Below are positions 1 through 6,669 of a stretch of 14,289 nt of DNA, piece after piece. How positions within the stretch are numbered: position 1 is the first letter of the stretch; each line of letters opens with the position of its first letter. This DNA is from an uncultured bacterium. Its GTDB lineage: Bacteria; Bacillota_I; Bacilli_A; RF39; UBA660. The DNA lies in contig CAJMQX010000007.1 in the NCBI GenBank assembly GCA_905215635.1, positions 1-14,289 on the forward strand, given 5' to 3'. The translations under genes were made by a program, and so were the position numbers. The notes beneath the pieces were generated by a model. It was given only the letters and a program-made list of their open reading frames with translations. It was not told the DNA's origin and did no database searches.

Positions 1-63
1 AAGCAAAAAAATCATAAAGTATCGCAAATTGTAATTGATAGAGAACGAAAAAGAGGGGGAAAA

Positions 64-1203
64 ATGATTATGAATATGAATAAAGAAATAAAAAGTTTCG
101 TTGAAAAAAAATATAGAGGCGCATTATTTAGTCAATATATAGAAACTGAAGTAATAGAAAAAGATCCAATGAAAATTGAAAACGATGGTTTTATACAAGG
201 TTTCCATTTTTATGATAGAAAATTTATTACAGTTGAAGGAAAAAGATATGCAAGTGAAAAGTATAACTGCTCTAACTGGATTTATTTTGGTAAAAGATTA
301 AGCTTGAATGAATTTAAGAATCAATATAGCAATAATTCAGACTATGAATCACTAATTAGTAATATAGAAAAAAGCGATTGTCAAGACGTTTGCCATACAC
401 AAGATGATTCTTTTTTACCGATGAATAAAGAAGATATGACTTTCAATGAATTCGTTCTTGAATCTATTTCGAAAAGAAAAGAACAAGAAAAAGCAAAAGC
501 AAAAGCTGTGCTTGATAAATTAAGAAAACATCTCTATGAAGAGGTATCATGTACATGGTGGTGGTATGGTACAAAACAAGAAATGACAGGTACTATAGAT
601 GACATTGAAGATTTTGTTTTTGTTGGCATCAATGGTACTATGATTCCATTTGTTGCTGCTAACATGGCACTATCTGAAATAACATCCCCAAATGGTGAAA
701 TATTATATTTAAATCCATATATCGAAGATGGATATAATAAAGAATCAACTACTAGCATATACAAAATACAAAGATTAATATTTGGTAATGAAATACCATG
801 TGCTGAAATTACAAAAAAATGGGAAAAATATAAAGAAGATGACAAGAAAGAAATTACATATATAAAAAATAGTATCTTACTTGCAGATTCATTAATGTAT
901 CTTATTAAAACTGAAATGATAAAACAATGGTCATATTTTGTTGATAATAATTGTAATGAATTATATTCAACAATGGTTGTTAAAGCAGTCTATGAAATGT
1001 TGCTTAAAATAGATAATTTTGTTCCCTTCGAAGAGGCTGAACAAGAAATTTATAATAAAAAATATAGCCTTAGCAGATATATGATTGAAGCCGCCGCAAA
1101 TGCTGTATCATATTTTTCAAAACGTGGTGAAGAATATAGAGCATATTGGAATGAACAATATAGTATCGGAAATTCAAGAATTAAAAGAAATAGAATAATC
1201 TAA
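64..1203 (+). CDS. Hypothetical protein, about 379 aa, possibly open at its 5' end
   Basis: I do not recognise this protein family. It looks soluble, with no signal peptide or membrane segment. A charged helical stretch (about residues 137-160, rich in Lys, Glu and Ala) is followed by a Trp/Tyr-rich block (WWWYG near residue 165) and a mixed alpha/beta C-terminal half ending in a basic tail. The ATG at 64 has a strong ribosome binding site (AGAGGGGG at 52-59) four bases upstream; an ATG at 70 would have more usual spacing. The frame stays open from base 1 to 64 without a stop, so a longer protein starting outside the window cannot be excluded, although the ribosome site argues for a local start. 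It is on the opposite strand to the housekeeping genes and lies next to a broken gene, which suggests accessory DNA, but no transposase or recombinase is visible. Confidence 0.7.
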   Translation: MIMNMNKEIKSFVEKKYRGALFSQYIETEVIEKDPMKIENDGFIQGFHFYDRKFITVEGKRYASEKYNCSNWIYFGKRLSLNEFKNQYSNNSDYESLISNIEKSDCQDVCHTQDDSFLPMNKEDMTFNEFVLESISKRKEQEKAKAKAVLDKLRKHLYEEVSCTWWWYGTKQEMTGTIDDIEDFVFVGINGTMIPFVAANMALSEITSPNGEILYLNPYIEDGYNKESTTSIYKIQRLIFGNEIPCAEITKKWEKYKEDDKKEITYIKNSILLADSLMYLIKTEMIKQWSYFVDNNCNELYSTMVVKAVYEMLLKIDNFVPFEEAEQEIYNKKYSLSRYMIEAAANAVSYFSKRGEEYRAYWNEQYSIGNSRIKRNRII

Positions 1204-1226
1204 ATTACTAAGTATTTGATTAAAAA

Positions 1227-1469
1227 ATGGCTTATTCTGAATATGATACAAAGTTATTATCATTATTAGAAATTAAAACAGAAATTGAAGAAAATAGTGA
1301 ACATGAAGTTGAAATTAGAGCAAGTATGTTAGTTGTCATAAATTATATATATGAACAAATAAATAAAAGTATTGATAGAATTGATATAAATGACTTTATC
1401 TGGAGTAAAAGTCAAGATAAGACTAAAAAATACAAACCTTATCATTTAACTAGAACAACATCATACTAA
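1227..1469 (+). pseudogene. C-terminal fragment of a queuosine-salvage protein (Qng1/DUF2419 family)
   Basis: The 80-codon frame resembles only the last roughly 75 residues of the Q-salvage family (queuosine 5'-phosphate N-glycosylase, human QNG1/C9orf64), whose members are usually above 300 residues. Recalled family features seen in order are: an AYSEYDTKLLSLL segment like the family's Y-S-x-x-L-L helix, HEVEIRA (family EVEIRG), a hydrophobic helix, DINDFIWSKSQD (family LDYxLW), and the C-terminal YHLTRTTSY (family FHRxRxxYY). No ribosome binding site precedes the ATG at 1227, and in-frame stops lie just upstream (1221 and 1209), so this is probably a remnant whose front part is lost, not a functional gene. 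The upstream 379-codon gene shows no resemblance to the missing part. The family match was made by eye from memory; an intact small protein of other function is the alternative. Confidence 0.62.
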
Positions 1470-1489
1470 AAATCCTCAAAATTAACCAT

Positions 1490-1542
1490 AAAAAAACAAT
1501 AGCCAAATATCTTCGTAAGAAAATATTATCTATTGTTTTTTT
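1490..1542. terminator. Bidirectional rho-independent terminator between convergent genes
   Basis: AAAAAACAATAG (1491-1502) pairs perfectly with CTATTGTTTTTT (1530-1541), and the 27-base interior can pair partly. A-tract on the left and T-tract on the right give a poly-U tail in both directions. It sits between the + strand fragment ending at 1469 and murD ending at 1551, so it can end transcription of both. Confidence 0.8.
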
Positions 1543-1550
1543 ATTTCATA

Positions 1551-2888
1551 TTAAAATTTATTAACTAAATTCTTAAAGTCCTCTCCTCTTACTGCAAAGT
1601 TCTTAAACATATCAAATGAAGCTGAAGCCGGACTAAATAATACTACTTCCCCTTTAGTAGCCACTTCATAAGCCTTATTAACTACTTCTTCTAATGAATT
1701 AAGTATAAATATTTGAATATCCTCATCTTTCTTCTTATTCATAACTGCCTTATATATCTTATCTTTAGTAGCTCCAAACAAGATTAACTTACTAACATGT
1801 TTTAGTATTGGTTCCGCTAATGGTGAATAATCTAAATTCTTATCATATCCCCCTGCTATAAGTACAATTCTCTCCTCATAAGAATTAAGACCTGCTATTG
1901 TTCTAGTAGGACTAGAAGATACAGAATCATTATACCACTTCACTCCATTTATCTCTCTTACGAATTCAAGTCTATGTTCTACTCCTCTAAATTTTTCAAT
2001 TACCTTAAAAGATTTATCTATATCTACTAAATCACATATAGCACTCATACAAGCACATATATTCTCATAGTTATGTCTTCCTCTAATATGTAACTTCCTA
2101 GTATCAAATACTCTACTTCCCTTATAATAAATAAAGTCATCTATAACATAAAAACTATTAGTCTCTTCATATCTACTAAAATACCTTATTTCTCTAGAAG
2201 ACTTAATATCTCTAGTAATTTCATTATCTTTATTTAAAACAAGTATCCCCGGACTATTTCTAAATATATTTAATTTACTATCTATATATTCTTGATAATC
2301 TTTATGTTTATCTAAATGATTTGGACTAATATTAGTAATAACTGATATATCTGGACTAACATCCATACACATAAGTTGAAAAGATGATAATTCCAAGACA
2401 ACAATATCATCACTCTTCATCTTACCTACTTGTGTAAATAAAGGTATTCCAATATTACCTCCAAGCCATACATGGTATCCATTACCCTCTAATACTTTTG
2501 CAATTAATGTTGTCGTAGTAGTTTTTCCATCAGATCCTGTTACCCCAACAATCTTACAAGGAGCATTCTTAATAACTTCTTCTATCTCCGTAGTAATATA
2601 AGCTCCTCTTTCTTTCTCTTCTAATAGTTCCCTCTTACTAGGTAAACATCCTGGAGCTCTAAATATAATATCAAATCCCTTTAATTTATCTAAATACTTA
2701 TCTCCTGTAATTACTTCATAATTATATTTACTTAAATCTATCTCTATTTCTTTATCATTAAATATTACTACATTACAACCTAAATCATTTAAATAATCTA
2801 ATAAAGGAATATTACTAACCCCTAATCCTACTATTGCTATTCTACTCTTTTTAAGTTTCTCATTAAATTCATCTAATTTCTTATTCAT
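1551..2888 (-). CDS. murD: UDP-N-acetylmuramoylalanine--D-glutamate ligase (MurD)
   Basis: Cytoplasmic Mur ligase that adds D-glutamate to UDP-MurNAc-L-Ala using ATP, the second amino-acid addition of peptidoglycan precursor synthesis. At 445 aa it has the usual family length. Visible in order: an N-terminal Rossmann-like UDP-binding domain (IAIVGLGVSN, residues 17-26; RAPG at 77-80), the Mur ligase P-loop GVTGSDGKTTTTT (115-127), GGNIG (143-147), ELSSFQL and TNISPNHLDKH in the central domain, then GRHNYEN and FRGVEHRLE leading to the C-terminal domain (NDSVSSSPTRT, AGGYDKNLDY). The ATG is preceded by GAAAGGAT with about 9 bases spacing. It starts 31 bp after the PLP-enzyme gene stop with no terminator between, so it is probably the last gene of the SDR-PLP enzyme-murD unit. 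It is separated from the dcw cluster seen at 6.7-10.5 kb, where murD usually lies. Confidence 0.96.
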   Translation of the reverse strand: MNKKLDEFNEKLKKSRIAIVGLGVSNIPLLDYLNDLGCNVVIFNDKEIEIDLSKYNYEVITGDKYLDKLKGFDIIFRAPGCLPSKRELLEEKERGAYITTEIEEVIKNAPCKIVGVTGSDGKTTTTTLIAKVLEGNGYHVWLGGNIGIPLFTQVGKMKSDDIVVLELSSFQLMCMDVSPDISVITNISPNHLDKHKDYQEYIDSKLNIFRNSPGILVLNKDNEITRDIKSSREIRYFSRYEETNSFYVIDDFIYYKGSRVFDTRKLHIRGRHNYENICACMSAICDLVDIDKSFKVIEKFRGVEHRLEFVREINGVKWYNDSVSSSPTRTIAGLNSYEERIVLIAGGYDKNLDYSPLAEPILKHVSKLILFGATKDKIYKAVMNKKKDEDIQIFILNSLEEVVNKAYEVATKGEVVLFSPASASFDMFKNFAVRGEDFKNLVNKF

Positions 2889-2919
2889 ATAAATTTATCC
2901 TTTCATAATAAATTATATT

Positions 2920-4155
2920 TTATTTTTCCAAGAATTTGCTTACTACATTGATTATTGCTATTTTTCCATAATCATATGTAAGTGATCCTTGCATATATGC
3001 TATATAAGGTTCTCTTAATGGGCCATCACAAGATAATTCTATAGAAGATCCTTGTGTAAACGATCCTGATGCCATTACTATTTGACTATTATATCCTGGC
3101 ATATCAGAAGGTTCTACCACTGCTTTTGCATCTATTGCTGAACTACTTTGAATAACTCTACAAAAATCAATTAATTTCTCTCTATTACCAAATTCAATAT
3201 TTAAAACAATATCAGCCTTAGTATCATTATATCTAGGACTTACTTTATATCCTAATCTTTCCATAATATAACTCATCAAAGTACTAGTTTTAAGACTACT
3301 ACTAACAACAGATGGTGCCATATATAATCCTAACAAGAACATTCTATTATTGCCTCCTGATGGTCCTACTTCTTTAGCCTGTCCAGGTACATTAAGTCTT
3401 TCAGCACATAACTCCACTAATTTCTTTTTACCACAAATATAAGCTCCATTAGTAGCTATTCCTGCTCCTAAGTTCTTAATCAAACTACCAACTACTAAAT
3501 CAGCTCCTACTTCAGTAGGTTCTTTATAAGAAACAAATTCACAATAACAATTATCTACCATAATAATAACATTCTTATCTACTCTTCTAATTTGTTTAAT
3601 AATATTCTCTAATTTCTCAATACTAATACTATCTCTATTAGAATATCCTTTACTTCTTTGAATTGTAACTAACTTAATCTTCTTAGCTAATAAAGCTTTA
3701 TATATTTTTTCTACATCAAATTCTGAATTAATTAAATCTACTTGTTCATATTTTATTCCATAACTAATAAGACTACTATCATTATCTTCTATTCCTATTA
3801 CTTTATCTAATGTATCATATGGTTTACCTGTAATTGATAGCATTGTATCGCCTGGTCTTAGCATTGCTGCTAATGCTACTGTCAAGGCATGTGTTCCTGA
3901 TATTAATTGTCCTCTTACTAAAGCATCTTCACATTTAAATACTTCTTTATATACTTCTTCTACAGTATCTCTACCATAATCATTGTATCCATATCCTGTA
4001 GTACCATTAAAGCATCCCTCATTAACATTACATTTATGAAATGCCCCTAATACTTTCATACTATTATAAAAGCTTACTTTATCTATTTCCTTAATTTGTT
4101 CTTTAATCATTTCTTCGCAATCATATACATATTCTATTATTCTTTTTCTATCCAT
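2920..4155 (-). CDS. PLP-dependent methionine gamma-lyase family protein (aluminium resistance/YnbB type)
   Basis: Fold-type I PLP enzyme of 411 aa, the normal size for the family historically called aluminium resistance protein (Pfam Met_gamma_lyase, B. subtilis YnbB). Family marks: GYGYNDYGRDTVEEVYKEVF (55-74), RGQLISGTHA (81-90) near the cofactor phosphate, GKPYDTL (110-116), D201 of MVDNCYCEF as the residue expected to contact the pyridine nitrogen, and SLIKNLGAG (224-232) with K227 as the likely Schiff-base lysine. The physiological substrate of this family is not well established; a C-S lyase or related amino-acid activity is inferred from the fold. The ATG at 4155 lies inside the 3' end of the upstream SDR gene (19-bp overlap) with AAGGATG as ribosome site, so translation is probably coupled. 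murD follows after 31 bp. Confidence 0.9.
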   Translation of the reverse strand: MDRKRIIEYVYDCEEMIKEQIKEIDKVSFYNSMKVLGAFHKCNVNEGCFNGTTGYGYNDYGRDTVEEVYKEVFKCEDALVRGQLISGTHALTVALAAMLRPGDTMLSITGKPYDTLDKVIGIEDNDSSLISYGIKYEQVDLINSEFDVEKIYKALLAKKIKLVTIQRSKGYSNRDSISIEKLENIIKQIRRVDKNVIIMVDNCYCEFVSYKEPTEVGADLVVGSLIKNLGAGIATNGAYICGKKKLVELCAERLNVPGQAKEVGPSGGNNRMFLLGLYMAPSVVSSSLKTSTLMSYIMERLGYKVSPRYNDTKADIVLNIEFGNREKLIDFCRVIQSSSAIDAKAVVEPSDMPGYNSQIVMASGSFTQGSSIELSCDGPLREPYIAYMQGSLTYDYGKIAIINVVSKFLEK

Positions 4156-4829
4156 AATTTATCATCCTTTATATCTATTCTAATAATACTTCCACTCTCA
4201 TAATTACTATTAATTATTTTATCTATTCCCATTACTAATTCTTCTATTTTAATTAATCTAGATTGTCCAATTCTTATAAGTTCTTCTAATAAATATTCCC
4301 TATTCATACTCCTAGTACTATTACTATCTATCCAATTAGGACATATGCATAATACTTTATTATTACTACATTTAGATATAGCTTTACTCATACATATTAT
4401 TCCTGCTTTACTAGTACTATAATCTATACTATATTCACTATATGTATCTATTCCATCAGTACTACCCATATTAATAATTATTCCATTATCTATATACCTA
4501 GAATATATTTGATTACATAGAAACATTCCTACTAGATTTACTTCTAATACTCTCATAAATTCTTCTTTTGTCTTATTAAGAAAGCTATTATCCATACTTA
4601 TACTAGCTAAATTTATTAGTATATCTATTTTACCAAATTCATCTATTACATACTTAAATATTTCTTCTATTTCTTCTTTCTTAGTAACATCACACCTATA
4701 ACTAATAACACCAGGAATATCTTCTTTATGTTTATTATATGATATTATTACTTTATTTCCTTTATCTCTATAATAAGTTGCTAAATAAATCCCTATATCA
4801 CAGCTTCCTCCAATTATTAATATATTCAT
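4137..4829 (-). CDS. Short-chain dehydrogenase/reductase (SDR), FabG-like
   Basis: A 230-aa classical SDR: N-terminal Rossmann strand with the variant dinucleotide motif GGSCDIG (7-13, family TGxxxGxG), CDV (46-48) for the adenine region, NLAS (73-76, family NNAG), a serine in MGSTDG (121-126) and the catalytic pair Y137 and K141 in YSTSK. This predicts an NAD(P)H-dependent oxidoreductase, but the substrate cannot be read from the sequence. The NNAG variant and loss of the last Gly in the first motif mark it as a divergent member, not a certain FabG. AAGAGG precedes the ATG by about 8 bases. It overlaps the PLP-enzyme gene by 19 bp, so the two enzymes are likely made together and may act in one pathway; murD is third in the unit. 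Confidence 0.88.
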   Translation of the reverse strand: MNILIIGGSCDIGIYLATYYRDKGNKVIISYNKHKEDIPGVISYRCDVTKKEEIEEIFKYVIDEFGKIDILINLASISMDNSFLNKTKEEFMRVLEVNLVGMFLCNQIYSRYIDNGIIINMGSTDGIDTYSEYSIDYSTSKAGIICMSKAISKCSNNKVLCICPNWIDSNSTRSMNREYLLEELIRIGQSRLIKIEELVMGIDKIINSNYESGSIIRIDIKDDKLWIEKE

Positions 4830-4850
4830 ATCTATTACCTCTTCTTCTTA

Positions 4851-4856
4851 ATTATA
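4851..4856 (-). promoter_or_regulatory. Candidate -10 box for the SDR-PLP enzyme-murD unit
   Basis: On the - strand the sequence reads AGTATAATTAAG, a perfect TATAAT, 22 bases before the SDR start codon. No convincing -35 hexamer lies 16-18 bases upstream, so this is only a possible promoter. AT-rich DNA produces such hexamers by chance. Confidence 0.35.
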
Positions 4857-4905
4857 CTAAAATTTATTTAAAAAAGCTATCTTCTTCCTATCATTATCTC
4901 TATCT

Positions 4906-5184
4906 TTACATCTTATTTATCACTTTATTAACTTGATCTAATGCTACACCCATCTTATTAAGCATATTTCTAATTTCTGGATGTCCTCCTCCTAAATGTT
5001 CATTCCAATCATTATTAAAAACATAGCTTCCATTACTACATAGAGTTTGTGCTACTAGCATTAGCCAGTTCCCTAAGGCATTTTGTTCTGTACTAGTTAA
5101 ATTTTCTGTTAATAGCATTCCAAGTAAGAAAGCTGCTATAGTATACAATCTAGATTCTTCTTGTTTATTAACATTACTATTCAT
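4906..5184 (-). CDS. Hypothetical small protein, 92 aa
   Basis: Not recognised. The protein is predicted to be mostly helical, with a hydrophobic stretch at about residues 14-27 (YTIAAFLLGMLLTE), a second at 38-48, a Gly/His turn (HLGGGHPE) and an amphipathic C-terminal helix. The first stretch is short for a membrane anchor and is followed by no cleavage site, so a compact soluble helical bundle is as likely as a membrane protein. Coding potential is supported by residue composition and its place between - strand genes. The ribosome binding site is weak (only TTTAG near the ATG), which makes the exact start less certain. It lies just downstream of a probable terminator for the 253-aa gene, so it may depend on read-through or on an unseen promoter. 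Confidence 0.65.
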   Translation of the reverse strand: MNSNVNKQEESRLYTIAAFLLGMLLTENLTSTEQNALGNWLMLVAQTLCSNGSYVFNNDWNEHLGGGHPEIRNMLNKMGVALDQVNKVINKM

Positions 5185-5197
5185 ACTAAATAATATG

Positions 5198-5245
5198 AAA
5201 AAAAGATAATATCATATCTATTTTCTTTTATAATTATTATCTTTT
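5198..5245 (-). terminator. Rho-independent terminator after the four-TM protein gene
   Basis: On the - strand AAAAGATAATA (5245-5235, inside the last codons of the gene) pairs perfectly over 11 bases with TATTATCTTTT (5211-5201), followed by a T tract (5204-5198). The loop is long, about 23 bases. It overlaps the stop codon of the gene ending at 5218. Confidence 0.55.
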
Positions 5246-5979
5246 CTTAAAACTCTTTTCTTACATTTAATATTATCTTCTTCTCTATTATTATATTCTC
5301 TATCTACATCATTATCTCTATTAAGTATATCTACTTTATCATATTCTATATCTTTACTATCTATCTTCTTAGTTAACTCTACTTCTTTATTTACTTCATT
5401 ATCTATATTTTCATTTTCTTCTAAGAATACTCCTCTTATCTTCATCTCATCATTAGCTTGAAGCATTTCTCTTAAAGAATTCATAAATGAATGAAAATCA
5501 TAAAATCCTGTTATTGTAAAAATAATTCCTAAAAGATATCCTATAAATACATGTGTTGATAAAGTTATAAATGCACATCCAAGTACTCCTAAAAAGACAA
5601 TTAATTCTCCTACAGCTAAATCTTTTACACCCTTAATAAGTTTCTTATAATAATTTTTCTGTTCGTATACCATATTTAAATAATCAGATTTATTATCTTC
5701 TAATAAGTCCATATCTAATTCTAATAATTTCTTCTGATAATATAAACCTACTCCTCTATGTTTTTGATACTTATAATAACTATATCCTCCTTTTAGTAAG
5801 AAAGTTCCTCCTATTAAAGATATTAATAAACTAGTATTTATCTTCATAATACTACCAAATACTCCTATTGCTAAAGATATTAAAGGTACTATTACCATCT
5901 TACTAAAATACTTTTCTTTTATATTCTTCTCTGTATCTATTTTCTTTACTACATCATCTATAACCAAATTCTTATTCAT
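5218..5979 (-). CDS. Hypothetical membrane protein with four TM segments and a charged tail
   Basis: No family recognised. The start used is the ATG at 5979 (253 aa), which follows the strong ribosome site TAGGGGGA. An in-frame ATG at 6024 is rejected because it lies upstream of the -10 box at 6007-6012 and so would not be transcribed from that promoter. Predicted membrane segments form two hairpins, at about residues 28-45 and 49-66, then 120-140 and 143-161. A charged, partly coiled loop (about 70-118) lies between them. The last 75 residues or so are highly charged (Asp, Glu, Lys, Arg, Asn), look disordered and end in a very basic stretch. Both hairpins fit a protein with termini in the cytoplasm. 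It has its own good promoter and a terminator at its end, so it is probably monocistronic. Confidence 0.75.
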   Translation of the reverse strand: MNKNLVIDDVVKKIDTEKNIKEKYFSKMVIVPLISLAIGVFGSIMKINTSLLISLIGGTFLLKGGYSYYKYQKHRGVGLYYQKKLLELDMDLLEDNKSDYLNMVYEQKNYYKKLIKGVKDLAVGELIVFLGVLGCAFITLSTHVFIGYLLGIIFTITGFYDFHSFMNSLREMLQANDEMKIRGVFLEENENIDNEVNKEVELTKKIDSKDIEYDKVDILNRDNDVDREYNNREEDNIKCKKRVLRKDNNYKRK

Positions 5980-6006
5980 AATATTCCCCCTAAACAAGTA
6001 CTCCTT

Positions 6007-6035
6007 ATTATAATCAATATTCATCTTTTTTGCAA
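6007..6035 (-). promoter_or_regulatory. Sigma-A-type promoter for the four-TM protein gene
   Basis: On the - strand TTGCAA (6035-6030) and TATAAT (6012-6007) are separated by exactly 17 bases. The start codon at 5979 is 27 bases downstream of the -10 box with GGGGGA between, giving a short leader. Confidence 0.75.
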
Positions 6036-6068
6036 GAATTATCTATCTATTATTATAAAATCTTAATT

Positions 6069-6099
6069 AAAAAAGACAATCTCTTAAAGATTATCTTTT
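6069..6099 (-). terminator. Rho-independent terminator at the end of the 175-aa gene
   Basis: On the - strand AAAAGATAATCT (6099-6088) pairs with AGATTGTCTTTT (6082-6071) across a 5-base loop; the one non-Watson-Crick pair is a G-U wobble. A run of T follows. The hairpin overlaps the last codons and the stop of the upstream gene (stop at 6084-6086). Confidence 0.72.
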
Positions 6100-6611
6100 A
6101 TTAATTTAGCACTTCTAAATATTGGCATTAATTTCTTAACATTAACTTTTTCTTTAATCTTTTTCTTACCAATATCTCTAATAGCTTTCAATCTACCAGA
6201 TTCATCATCTTTATTATAAGCTATATAGCTAACACTATCTATATTGAAATTATGATTAAATTTAATAAATTTTGTTACTTCGTTTAGCATCAAAGCCATA
6301 TCTCCAATAGTAATCATTCCTGCATTAACTGTAATACCAAATGATTTATCATCTATTATCATTGGATTAAACATTCTACTATCATAGTTGCTATATTCTG
6401 ATTCAAAACGATATATATATTCACTATCATATCTTTCATATAGATAGTTTGTTTTTAATTTATTATTTTGTACAAGTAATGGATTATTACTTTCAAAATC
6501 TAATTCATTTAACTTCTCATAAAGTAAATATGCTACTAATTTAATTTGTGTTTTTACATTTTCCGAGGGAATTTCCTCATCATCCAATGTAAAAGTATAA
6601 ATCTCTTTCAT
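6084..6611 (-). CDS. Hypothetical soluble protein, 175 aa
   Basis: I do not recognise the family. There is no signal peptide or membrane segment. The N-terminal half is acidic and aromatic-rich with several Tyr/Glu clusters (residues about 55-80), the middle contains FGITVNAGMITIGDMALML (about 90-108), which looks like a beta strand followed by a helix, and the C-terminal 35 residues are strongly basic (GKKKIKEKVNVKK), suggesting contact with nucleic acid or an acidic surface, which is inference only. The ATG has a good ribosome site (GGAAGAGG, 5 bases spacing). It is preceded by a consensus-like promoter starting directly after the ftsI stop and followed by a terminator overlapping its end, so it is probably a single-gene unit, with possible read-through from the dcw operon. 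Confidence 0.75.
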   Translation of the reverse strand: MKEIYTFTLDDEEIPSENVKTQIKLVAYLLYEKLNELDFESNNPLLVQNNKLKTNYLYERYDSEYIYRFESEYSNYDSRMFNPMIIDDKSFGITVNAGMITIGDMALMLNEVTKFIKFNHNFNIDSVSYIAYNKDDESGRLKAIRDIGKKKIKEKVNVKKLMPIFRSAKLIKDNL

Positions 6612-6639
6612 TTAAACCTCTTCCTTCTGAGCAAGAAAT

Positions 6640-6668
6640 ATCATATCACTTTTCTTCATTTTTGTCAA
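6640..6668 (-). promoter_or_regulatory. Strong sigma-A-type promoter for the 175-aa gene
   Basis: On the - strand a perfect TTGACA (6668-6663) is followed after exactly 17 bases by TATGAT (6645-6640). The -35 box begins one base after the ftsI stop codon (6670-6672). The start codon at 6611 is 28 bases downstream of the -10 box. Confidence 0.8.
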
Positions 6669-6669
6669 A

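Noticed and set aside
534..845. 103-codon open frame on the - strand opposite the left-hand + gene
   Set aside because: No ribosome site, and it lies wholly inside a longer frame on the other strand with a strong ribosome site.
5980..6024. In-frame ATG at 6024 as start of the four-TM protein
   Set aside because: The -10 box TATAAT (6007-6012) of a well-spaced promoter lies downstream of this ATG, and the GGGGGA ribosome site belongs to the ATG at 5979.
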